Below are positions 1 through 6,198 of a stretch of 64,000 bases of DNA, one piece after another. The position numbers and the translations under genes are program-made. Location: contig DATEDI010000036.1 of assembly GCA_035281745.1 (NCBI GenBank), positions 1 to 64,000 on the forward strand. Reading direction: 5' to 3'. The stretch is from 66-474 sp035281745. Lineage in GTDB: Bacteria; Pseudomonadota; Gammaproteobacteria; Xanthomonadales; Rhodanobacteraceae. How positions within the stretch are numbered: the stretch's first letter is position 1; each line of letters starts with the position of its first letter. The notes beneath the pieces are model-generated. The model was not told the origin of the DNA. It made no database searches and saw only the letters and a list, made by a program, of their open reading frames with translations.

Positions 1-2
1 AG

Positions 3-110
3 ACGGATGTCTTCGATTACATCGAGCGCTTCTACAATCCGAAACGGCAGCACTCGACGATCGGTTACATCAGCCCCATCCAGTTCGAGCAGCAGATGCA
101 AGCAACTTAA
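3..110 (+). pseudogene. IS3-family transposase OrfB, C-terminal end (cut by window edge)
   Basis: The first 36 codons read DVFDYIERFYNPKRQHSTIG and then YISPIQFEQ, ending in TAA. This is the characteristic C-terminus of the DDE integrase subunit (OrfB) of IS3-family elements, with the Y-N-x-x-R-x-H-S-x-x-G-Y signature that follows the catalytic glutamate. Only the end of the gene is inside the window, so it cannot be said whether the element is intact. It is placed as the 3' edge of an insertion sequence lying to the left. Confidence 0.85.
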
Positions 111-137
111 GGTGGTGTCTACGAGACCGGCAGCAGC
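111..137 (+). mobile_element. Probable right end of the IS3-family element
   Basis: Directly after the transposase stop comes GGTGTCTACGAGACCGG, which resembles the terminal inverted repeat of IS3-group elements as I remember them (GTGTCTACGAAACCGG type). The left end is outside the window, so the inverted repeat partner and target duplication cannot be checked. The exact boundary is uncertain by several bases. Confidence 0.5.
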
Positions 138-567
138 TCACCCGCCGGTCCTCCTTTACTGGCTCGCCCATATCCCCTGGCACGGTGACATCTTCGGCTA
201 TGGTGAGCCGATATCGCAGGCTACGCGTGGGTACGGGAAGAGCCTCCTTGGCACGTTCAGAACTGAGGATGTCATTAAGCTGCTGTCGTTCATTGATCCC
301 GAGGCTCAGATCGGGAGAGGTACGCTTGGGCAGTCTGTTGAGGCAATCGTCTCGTCGCTGCCTCACTCGGCAGCTATGCTGCGAACGATTGTGGGAGCGA
401 GTGAAGTCGATATTCAGCTTCGCGAGTACGCCGCCCTCATTCTCGCGATGAACGAGGGAGAAAGTTCTCTTACTGATTTGGCGCTTCTCGAGAGCGCGGG
501 TTCGTGGTACGCAGGCGAGATCGCCAATCACGTCAAAGACTACGGCGGAATCAATCCGTACGCATGA
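136..567 (+). pseudogene. Truncated hypothetical protein, possible integron cassette ORF
   Basis: An open frame runs out of the insertion sequence end to TGA at 565-567 and encodes about 143 residues beginning PPVLLYWLAHIPWHGDIFGYG. It looks like a genuine soluble protein: mixed hydrophobic and acidic composition, and helical-looking stretches near residues 40-110. It has no start codon of its own after the insertion sequence, so the 5' part appears to have been lost or displaced. Its third codon positions are much less GC-biased than those of genes further right, which suggests a foreign origin. An attC-like structure starts six bases after the stop, the usual layout of an integron gene cassette. 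I do not recognise the family. A short intact gene read through from the element is less likely. Confidence 0.5.
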
Positions 568-572
568 ATGAC

Positions 573-643
573 GCCGAACCATTCCATCGAGCGGACAGTC
601 AACGGGCTCGCCGGTCGCCTGCCGCTCATGTCAAACGTTGATG
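573..643 (+). other. attC-like recombination site (integron cassette)
   Basis: The site starts with GCCGAAC and ends with GTTGATG, close to the RYYYAAC and GTTRRRY core sites of attC. The inner arms CATCGAGCGGACAG and CTGCCGCTCATG pair as CAT-GAGCGG-CAG, with an unpaired C and an unpaired A on one strand. Extrahelical bases of this kind are a hallmark of attC folding. Translated on the top strand it gives the peptide N-H-S-I-E-R-T, a tail I know from many environmental cassette ORFs. The 3' core deviates from consensus, so the site may be degenerate. No integrase gene is visible in the window. Confidence 0.5.
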
Positions 644-913
644 CGGCGTCGCTAGCGGATTCCGAGCGCGGAAGGACGATCGGCGACGGCCGTCGCGCGC
701 GCCAGCCTTCCGGAAAGCGGACAGTCTCCAGCGGCAGCAATGGGTCGCTATCCGGCATTCGCGTGTTGAATTAGCAATTCAGCTACGGCGTGATCTGCCA
801 GTCGGAGCGCGCTGGCGAACCGGTGGGAATCTTAAGGTGCCCGCCACGCACGAACACCCATTTGTATCGGAACCGGCGTAGCCTTTGGACCTGTTTCCTC
901 GGAGGCATGAGTG
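644..913. other. Intergenic stretch without a supported gene
   Basis: There is no convincing reading frame in this stretch. It contains a 6-base inverted repeat TGAATT-AGC-AATTCA around 767-781 and ends with the GGAGG ribosome binding site at 901-905 of the hydrolase gene. The remainder may be decayed cassette or boundary DNA, but nothing specific can be assigned. Confidence 0.4.
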
Positions 914-1822
914 ATGAAGACATGGTGTTTGGTGCTGTTGCTACTGTTGGTGCCGCTGTGCGCGGCACCCACCGCAAACGGAGCGCCGGTGTCCGACTTC
1001 ACCCAGGGCGCTGACGGGGTGCGGATTCACTACTTAGAATCCGGCCGCTCTGACGCGTCGCGCACTTTGCTTTTCATACCCGGGTGGCGCGTAAGCGCGA
1101 CCATCTGGTCGCAGCAGCTCGACTATTTCGCGGCGCACGGTTTCCGCGCGGTCGCCATCGATTCGCGTTCCCAGGGCGAATCGAGCATTGCTGCCGGCGG
1201 CAACGCGCCCGAAAACCGCGCCGGCGATATCCAGCAGGTCATTGCCAACCTCCATCTGAGGCACGTGGTTCTGGTCGGATGGTCGCAGGGTGCGCAGGAC
1301 GTGGCGGCGTATGTCGATCGCTTCGATACGGATGCCGTCGATGGACTCGTTTTGATCGACAGTCCTGTCAGCGCGGGGCCCAACGACATAGCGGCCAATC
1401 CCGGTTTCATGAAGGCCATTGCGGCGGGCCTCGCAAGCTATGCAAAAAATCCCCGCGCTTATTCCGACGGAATGATGCGTGCCATCATGCATGCGCCTCC
1501 GGCACCAGCTTCATTTGCTTCGCTGGGCAACGAATCCATGAAGACGCCGGTGGATACCGGCATCTCCATGCTGGTGCAGGATCTTTTCACCACCGACCGC
1601 CGCCCGTACCTCAAGCATTTCGACAAGCCCACGCTGGTCCTCGCGTCGGGCGAGAGTCCATTGCTGGATGCGCAACGACAAATGGCCCGTGCGTTGCCCC
1701 ATGCCACGTTCGACGTGATCGAGCACGCCGCGCACGCGGTATTCGTGGATCAACCCGCTGTCTTCCAACGCAAGCTGCAGGCGTTCGCCGACACACTCCC
1801 AACGCGCTCAGGCAAGGACTAA
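914..1822 (+). CDS. Secreted alpha/beta hydrolase
   Basis: This is a 302-residue alpha/beta-hydrolase fold protein, probably an esterase or lipase-like enzyme acting in the periplasm. Residues 1-24 form a signal peptide (MKTWCLVLLLLLVPLCAAP). The nucleophile elbow GWSQG places the catalytic serine at residue 124, after a strand VVLVGW. The oxyanion-side FIPGW lies near residue 55. The likely catalytic histidine is at about 274 in EHAAHAVF, and the acid is expected near residue 245. ATG at 914 was chosen because GGAGG lies eight bases upstream; an overlapping GTG at 911 is the alternative. The substrate cannot be inferred. The gene is followed on the same strand by a RibD-C protein 83 bases downstream. 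Confidence 0.85.
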   Translation: MKTWCLVLLLLLVPLCAAPTANGAPVSDFTQGADGVRIHYLESGRSDASRTLLFIPGWRVSATIWSQQLDYFAAHGFRAVAIDSRSQGESSIAAGGNAPENRAGDIQQVIANLHLRHVVLVGWSQGAQDVAAYVDRFDTDAVDGLVLIDSPVSAGPNDIAANPGFMKAIAAGLASYAKNPRAYSDGMMRAIMHAPPAPASFASLGNESMKTPVDTGISMLVQDLFTTDRRPYLKHFDKPTLVLASGESPLLDAQRQMARALPHATFDVIEHAAHAVFVDQPAVFQRKLQAFADTLPTRSGKD

Positions 1823-1905
1823 CACATCCGGAAGCGGACGCACGTACGATCGTTCTGCACCGCGGCAGCTCGATCTATCCTGCAGGCCCGGGAGAGGAGA
1901 CTTCC

Positions 1906-2439
1906 ATGGCGAAGCTTGTGTTCGAATTGAACCAGTCGCTCGATGGCTACGTCGACCACCAGGCATTCGGCCCTCCTGATCCGTCGCTGTTTCGCCACTT
2001 CACGGAGCGGGTGCGCGGCCTGACGGGCATGGTGTACGGCCGTCGCATGTACGAGGTCATGCGTTATTGGGACGAAGACTCTCCCGATTGGGACGCGGAC
2101 GACCGCGATTACGCGGCGGCATGGCGGAGCAAACCCAAGTGGGTCGTGTCGCGCTCGTTGAAGTCGGTCGGCCCGAACGCCACGCTTGTCGCCGATGACA
2201 TCGCGTCGGTGATACGGGGACTGAAGTCAGAACTCGCCGGGGAGATCGAAGTCGCAGGACCCGGCCTGGCGCAAAGCCTGACCGACCTTCGCCTCATCGA
2301 CGAGTATCGTCTTTACATCCATCCTGTCGTGCTGGGTCGCGGCAAACCGTTCTTCGCAGGCCCTCGACCGCGGCTCCGCCTCGTGGCCAGCGATTTGATC
2401 GTCGAGAACGTGATCAGGTTGACATACGTTCCTGCTTGA
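1906..2439 (+). CDS. RibD C-terminal / dihydrofolate-reductase-like protein
   Basis: This 177-residue protein consists of a single RibD C-terminal (DHFR-like) domain of the stand-alone type. These proteins bind NADPH and are often annotated dihydrofolate reductase family, but the physiological reaction is usually unknown. Typical features are the N-terminal KLVFELNQSLDGYV strand-loop, the GRRMYEVMRYW segment near residues 45-55, WVVSRSL near 85, and the C-terminal YIHPVVLGRGKPFF near 145-160. ATG at 1906 is preceded by GAGAGGAGA. The upstream part of the long open frame is not typical coding sequence and was excluded. The only same-strand neighbour is the preceding hydrolase. Confidence 0.88.
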   Translation: MAKLVFELNQSLDGYVDHQAFGPPDPSLFRHFTERVRGLTGMVYGRRMYEVMRYWDEDSPDWDADDRDYAAAWRSKPKWVVSRSLKSVGPNATLVADDIASVIRGLKSELAGEIEVAGPGLAQSLTDLRLIDEYRLYIHPVVLGRGKPFFAGPRPRLRLVASDLIVENVIRLTYVPA

Positions 2440-2524
2440 TTATTCCGCCCGACGGAACGACGCCGGTGCATCAAGTCGACAGCACTGGGGCGGCTCGCGG
2501 ATCAGGTTCGATCCGAACCTACCG

Positions 2525-2830
2525 TTACAAATGGCGCGGCGCGTCCATGTGCTGGTGGAGAAACCGGACGACCGCAACGCCGTAATCTTCAACGCGAAAG
2601 TAGATGGCGTGCCGGTTGACGACAGCGCGCCGGTATCCCGCCCGGATATAACCGCAATCCTGCGCAAGGTCCGGTGCTTTCGCCAATCTTGTGCAGGTTT
2701 TTTCGATTGCGGCCGCATAGGTCACCGCCTGCTCCAAGCCCCACTCGCGGACTGTGTAGTCAAAGATTTCGTCGAGATTCCGCTGTGCGGCGGGTGTGAG
2801 GCGATACTCGGGCGCTCGCCGGTCAGCCAC
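2525..2830 (-). CDS. parE: ParE-family toxin
   Basis: A 101-residue RelE/ParE superfamily toxin. Family features visible are YRLTPAAQRNLDEIFDYT at the N-terminus, the central CGYIRAGYRRAVVNRH with its conserved arginines, and the C-terminal YFRVEDYGVAVVRFLHQ. ParE proteins poison DNA gyrase, whereas some close relatives are mRNA interferases, so the target is inferred. The GTG start at 2830 overlaps the end of the antitoxin gene by 8 bases, the usual coupled arrangement. Longer upstream extension would run through the antitoxin and was rejected. Confidence 0.88.
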   Translation of the reverse strand: MADRRAPEYRLTPAAQRNLDEIFDYTVREWGLEQAVTYAAAIEKTCTRLAKAPDLAQDCGYIRAGYRRAVVNRHAIYFRVEDYGVAVVRFLHQHMDAPRHL

Positions 2831-3071
2831 CGTGCTGCGCGCGCTTGCGACGGGTGAATGCCGCGAAGTCGAATGCCTGGGGCTTGCCGCTGTGTTCACC
2901 CTCGACCAGTGCGCGGCGCACGGCCTCGATTTCAGAGCCGCGCTCCTGCTCGCGGCGGATCAGATCCCGGATCAATTCGCTGTCGTTCGTGAATCGCCCA
3001 GCGTGTACCTGGGCACTGATCCAGCGGTCCTGTTGATCGGTTACGGTGATGGTTTTGCGTATGGTGGCCAT
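2823..3071 (-). CDS. parD: ParD-family antitoxin (ribbon-helix-helix)
   Basis: An 82-residue antitoxin. The N-terminal KTITVTDQQDRWISAQV is the ribbon-helix-helix DNA-binding strand and helix, followed by DSELIRDLIRREQER, both typical of ParD. The C-terminal half (AFDFAAFTRRKRAQ) is the toxin-wrapping tail. ATG at 3071 gives a product of normal length; the longer frame would start inside the operator. A perfect palindrome 23 bases upstream is the likely autoregulatory site. The gene is followed by parE with an 8-base overlap. Confidence 0.9.
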   Translation of the reverse strand: MATIRKTITVTDQQDRWISAQVHAGRFTNDSELIRDLIRREQERGSEIEAVRRALVEGEHSGKPQAFDFAAFTRRKRAQHGG

Positions 3072-3093
3072 GACTGGTTCGACACTGCGGTTG

Positions 3094-3120
3094 CGTGCGT
3101 ATGAATATATCATACGCACG
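3094..3120 (-). promoter_or_regulatory. Palindromic parDE operator
   Basis: CGTGCGTATGA and TCATACGCACG are perfect 11-base arms separated by ATATA, centred about 36 bases before the parD ATG. The position and symmetry fit a ribbon-helix-helix dimer binding site that mediates autorepression by ParD/ParDE. The AT-rich centre may also contain the -10 element. Confidence 0.7.
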
Positions 3121-3166
3121 ATGACGGCGAGCGTCGCGGGGATCGCGGCTTCTGCAGTCGCTGCAG

Positions 3167-4135
3167 CTAACCTGCCTGCCTGTCAGGCCCGCGCCTGGGA
3201 TTCCTTTCCAGCGCATTGTGGATGGCGGTCGCGGCGACGCCGCTGTGGCCAACGGCGACGGATATCTGGTGCAGCGCGCTGACGACGTCGCCGGCGGCGT
3301 AGAGCCCGTCGACGGTGGTCATCTGGTCGCGGTCCACGCGGAGTGCGCCATTCTCGTCCGACTCCGCGCCGATGGCCTCGGCCAGGGTCGATTGGGCGGC
3401 GCACCCCAGAAACGCGTAGACGCTGTCGAACGATTCGAGCGTTCCGTCTGTCATCTCGAACGAACATCGCTGCCCGTCGAAACGAAGTTCTCCAGCCTGC
3501 GTGATGATGCGTACGCCGAGTGTTGCCGCCCGGCGGAACATCGCGTCATCGGGTGGCTTCCCGTCCGACCAGACGAGCAACACGTCCGCTGAATACGTGC
3601 GCAGGAATTCCGCGTGATTCAACGCCGGCTCGCCGGACCCATACACGGCGATTCGCTGGTCGCTGGCCTCGTAGCCGTCGCACACGGGGCACAGTCGTAG
3701 GGCACCCACCGCGATCGCCGCTTCCACCCAGTCGAAATCGGGAAGTGCATCGAGAATGCCGGTGGCAAGGAGCACCTTGCGCGCGGCGATCGCGTGTCCG
3801 TCGGCGTCGACGAGCAGGAATCCATCCTCGTGCCTCGCCAGGCTTTCGATCCGGGCCGCGCACATGCGTGCACCGTAGCCCGACAACTGTGCGCGCAACC
3901 GCGCCAGCAACCGGTCTCCGGAAATGCCGCCCGGGAACCCGGGACAGTTGTGGCTCTCGGGTATCCAGTGCGCCCGGCTCGGACCGCCGTCGAACACGAC
4001 CACCGAGCGGTGGAAACGCGCGAGGTAAAGCGCGCCGGTCAATCCGGCAGGGCCTGCACCGATGACGGCGCAGTCGTACGAGGACGGCGCATCGCTGCTG
4101 TCGATCCTGGGCTTCCGTGTCATTGCACTCGGCAT
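3167..4135 (-). CDS. Thioredoxin-reductase-like FAD/NAD(P)-dependent oxidoreductase
   Basis: A 322-residue pyridine nucleotide-disulfide oxidoreductase of the thioredoxin-reductase-like class. The FAD-binding Rossmann motif is VIGAGPAGLTGALYLARF (residues 24-41), the redox-active pair is C149-P-V-C152 in RLCPVCDGYE, and the C-terminal FAD motif is GLYAAGDVV near residue 280. The NADPH motif is divergent (YGSGEPALNHAEFL rather than GGGxSA), so the true electron donor is uncertain. It lacks a signal peptide and is cytoplasmic. ATG codons at 4135 and 4123 are both possible starts. No thioredoxin or peroxiredoxin gene lies beside it. Relatives are often annotated simply as NAD(P)/FAD-dependent oxidoreductase. 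Confidence 0.85.
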   Translation of the reverse strand: MPSAMTRKPRIDSSDAPSSYDCAVIGAGPAGLTGALYLARFHRSVVVFDGGPSRAHWIPESHNCPGFPGGISGDRLLARLRAQLSGYGARMCAARIESLARHEDGFLLVDADGHAIAARKVLLATGILDALPDFDWVEAAIAVGALRLCPVCDGYEASDQRIAVYGSGEPALNHAEFLRTYSADVLLVWSDGKPPDDAMFRRAATLGVRIITQAGELRFDGQRCSFEMTDGTLESFDSVYAFLGCAAQSTLAEAIGAESDENGALRVDRDQMTTVDGLYAAGDVVSALHQISVAVGHSGVAATAIHNALERNPRRGPDRQAG

Positions 4136-4201
4136 CCTTCAAGCTTGCTTCTGCACCGCCGCAGATCAATCATCGAGGCGCGGGAAACTCGCCGCGCCGG
4201 T

Positions 4202-5239
4202 TCACTTCGCGTTCGTAGCCGCGACGACCAGAATCCCGAAGCTGCCGGGCTTGATCGTCGGCCGCGGATGCGGCTCGGCGCCGGTCGGTACAGGCCGCGG
4301 GCCAAGTTCTGCCGCGGACAGGTACACGCGGCCGGTGGCTTCGTCGAGCGCCATGGTGCGCGCGCTTTTCTGGGTGGGAACGTTCGCGATCACCTGATAG
4401 CGGTCGGGCGTTTCCTCGCGCACGACGGTCAAGGTGCCGCTGCGGCCGTTGGAACTGAACACCAGGCCGCGTTGCGCGTCATAACGCGCGGCGTCGGGGC
4501 CTTCGCCGATCGGCACGCTGGCGATGGGCTTGCCGTTTTCGGAATCGGTGACGGCCATGATGTTGTTCTGGCACACCGAGAACAGGCGATGGTGCGCGAC
4601 GTCGATCGCGAGACCCGACGGATGCCGGCAATCCTTCAGCGGCCACGTGGCGGTGACCTTCATGGCGACCGGATCGATCACGGCAAGCTCGCCCTTGTCG
4701 GTGATGTTGGCGAACACGTATCCGTGCCCATCACTGACCGGAAATTCCGGTTGGCCCGGCAGCGCGATGCGGCCGAGCAACTTGCCACTCGCCCCGTCGA
4801 TCACGCTGGCGTCGTTGCTGTCGCCATTGAACGTGAAGACTCGTTTCGAGTACGGGTCGTAGACGATGCCGTCCGGGTCCTTGCCGCCGACCGCGACGGT
4901 TTGTTCGACCTTCAGCGTGGCGGGATCGAAGACCGTCACGGTGTTCGAGTGCCCGTTGCTGATGAAGCCGCGGTGCAGGTCGTCGGCCACCACCGCGCCG
5001 TGCACGCCGGACAGCCCATCGATCTCGCCGACGCGCTTGTTGTCACGCACGTCCAGCACGATCACGCGATCGGAATGGCTGACGTACAAGTGCTGCGTGG
5101 CTTGGTCGAGGTGCAGGTAATCCCAGAAACCCGAGCCGCCGAGCGGCACGCGCTGCACCACTTTCCAGCCGCTGCCGGAAGCCGCCAGCGCAAACGCCGG
5201 CATCAGGACCAGGCAAAGTGCGATCGCGGATCGTTTCAT
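4202..5239 (-). CDS. Secreted YncE-like beta-propeller protein
   Basis: A 345-residue secreted protein with the signal peptide MKRSAIALCLVLMPAFALA. The mature part is a seven-bladed YVTN/YncE-type propeller. Repeating units of the form LYVSHSDRVIVLDV, FISNGHSNTVTVFDP, VFTFNGDSNDASVID and LVFSSNGRSGTLTVV are spaced about 45 residues apart. Such propellers bind partners or small ligands in the periplasm and are often linked to metal uptake or surface attachment, but nothing here identifies a ligand. ATG at 5239 is chosen because the signal peptide starts there, with GGAGAAT upstream. Residues of the longer upstream frame do not look coding. Confidence 0.85.
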   Translation of the reverse strand: MKRSAIALCLVLMPAFALAASGSGWKVVQRVPLGGSGFWDYLHLDQATQHLYVSHSDRVIVLDVRDNKRVGEIDGLSGVHGAVVADDLHRGFISNGHSNTVTVFDPATLKVEQTVAVGGKDPDGIVYDPYSKRVFTFNGDSNDASVIDGASGKLLGRIALPGQPEFPVSDGHGYVFANITDKGELAVIDPVAMKVTATWPLKDCRHPSGLAIDVAHHRLFSVCQNNIMAVTDSENGKPIASVPIGEGPDAARYDAQRGLVFSSNGRSGTLTVVREETPDRYQVIANVPTQKSARTMALDEATGRVYLSAAELGPRPVPTGAEPHPRPTIKPGSFGILVVAATNAK

Positions 5240-5399
5240 GGGATTCTCCAGTTGGCTGCCTGGACGGCGAAGGTTTGCTGCGGGTAACCCTGCAAAGTGT
5301 ATTCCTCTGCGCGGGCGGTGGCGTTGCATCTTCAGCCCAAGCCCCGCGTACCAAGTGCGGTTCGGTAGGCCGCAAACTGCAGCGGCAAGCGATTGTGCC

Positions 5400-5420
5400 G
5401 TGTAGCGCGACGCGCTACAC
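5400..5420 (+). promoter_or_regulatory. Palindromic higBA operator and promoter
   Basis: GTGTAGCG-CGACG-CGCTACAC is a perfect 8-base inverted repeat 7 bases before the toxin start. The right arm overlaps a TACACT hexamer (5416-5421) that could be the -10 element, so HigA binding there would occlude RNA polymerase. This layout is common for higBA modules. Confidence 0.7.
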
Positions 5421-5427
5421 TGCTGTC

Positions 5428-5706
5428 GTGATCATCGGCTTCCGCCACAAGGGTCTGCAGACGCTGTATCGCACGGGTTCGTCGCGTGGGGTGCAGGCGG
5501 CGCATGTGAACAAGCTTCGCCGCATTTTGTCGGCGCTGGATGCGGCCGCTTCACCGGCGGAACTGAACCACCCAAGCTATCGGCTGCATCCGCTCAAGGG
5601 CGAGTTGAAGGGGCATTGGTCGATCTGGGTCAACGGCAACTGGCGAGTCACGTTCCGGTTCGCCGGTACGGATGTCGAACTGGTCGATTACCAGGACTAC
5701 CATTGA
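5428..5706 (+). CDS. higB: HigB-family toxin
   Basis: A 92-residue toxin of the HigB/RelE type II superfamily, a ribosome-dependent mRNA interferase in characterised members. Family features are IIGFRHKGLQTLYRTG at the start, the central HVNKLRRILSALDAA helix, SYRLHPLKGELKGHWSIWVNGNWRVTFRF, and the C-terminal VELVDYQDYH. GTG at 5428 follows the operator directly; the longer upstream frame crosses that operator and was rejected. The antitoxin follows 14 bases downstream, giving the toxin-first order typical of higBA. Confidence 0.92.
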   Translation: MIIGFRHKGLQTLYRTGSSRGVQAAHVNKLRRILSALDAAASPAELNHPSYRLHPLKGELKGHWSIWVNGNWRVTFRFAGTDVELVDYQDYH

Positions 5707-5720
5707 ACGAGGTGAGCGCC

Positions 5721-6005
5721 ATGATGAAGAATCCTCCGCACCCCGGCGAGCTGTTGCGCGAAGACGTGCTGCAGCCGCTCGGCATCGAAGTCACCGAAGC
5801 CGCCCAGCGGCTGGGTTTGTCGCGCACCACGTTGTCGCGCGTCATCAACGGGCGTGCCGGCATCAGCCCCGATCTTGCGATTCGGCTGGAGCGGGCTGGG
5901 GTCAGCACCGCCCGGTTCTGGATGACGCTGCAGGCCAACTATGAGCTGGCCCACGCCGAACAGAGGAAGCAGCCGAAGGTCCGCCGACTGCAAGACGCTG
6001 CGTGA
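5721..6005 (+). CDS. higA: HigA-family antitoxin (XRE helix-turn-helix)
   Basis: A 94-residue antitoxin and autorepressor. PPHPGELLREDVLQPLG is the conserved HigA N-terminal motif. It is followed by the helix-turn-helix VTEAAQRLGLSRTTLSRVIN and by the GISPDLAIRLERAG helix. The C-terminal FWMTLQANYELAHAEQ segment is also typical. The ATG pair at 5721/5724 is preceded by AGGTGAG. It forms an operon with higB and is expected to bind the palindrome in front of it. Confidence 0.92.
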   Translation: MMKNPPHPGELLREDVLQPLGIEVTEAAQRLGLSRTTLSRVINGRAGISPDLAIRLERAGVSTARFWMTLQANYELAHAEQRKQPKVRRLQDAA

Positions 6006-6198
6006 ACGGCGGCACGTTCGATACAAGCAAAAATGGATTACTCGCCGCATCCTGCGGCTCGCCCTGCGGGCCATCGGCTCCGCCGATGTTCGCTCCGGCA
6101 TCCTGCCTACGCAGTCCGGGTTCCATCGCCGTTGAAGCCTGCGATGACCGCGGAATGACGATCTTGGGTGGCTTGACGTGCTCAGGTTCTCCGTTCCC
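6006..6198. other. Intergenic stretch with weak short repeats
   Basis: No gene is supported. The stretch contains imperfect short hairpins such as GCATCCTGCGGC and ATCGGCTCCGCCGAT, and a CCGCGGAATGACGA tail resembling the TCATTCCGG repeat family seen elsewhere in the window. It lies between the convergent higA and TonB receptor genes. Confidence 0.35.

Noticed and set aside
1819..1850. CTAACACATCCGGAAGCGGACGC as a second attC site
   Set aside because: The 5' half resembles an attC core, but no complementary 3' half or GTTRRRY core follows within 83 bases.
1084..1905. Long open frame upstream of the RibD-C start
   Set aside because: It overlaps the hydrolase gene in another frame, its residues are Arg/His-rich as expected for a shadow, and a good ribosome binding site precedes ATG 1906.
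3794..5287. 497-codon plus-strand open frame
   Set aside because: It lies antisense to the flavoprotein and beta-propeller genes, and its composition is that of a GC-rich shadow.
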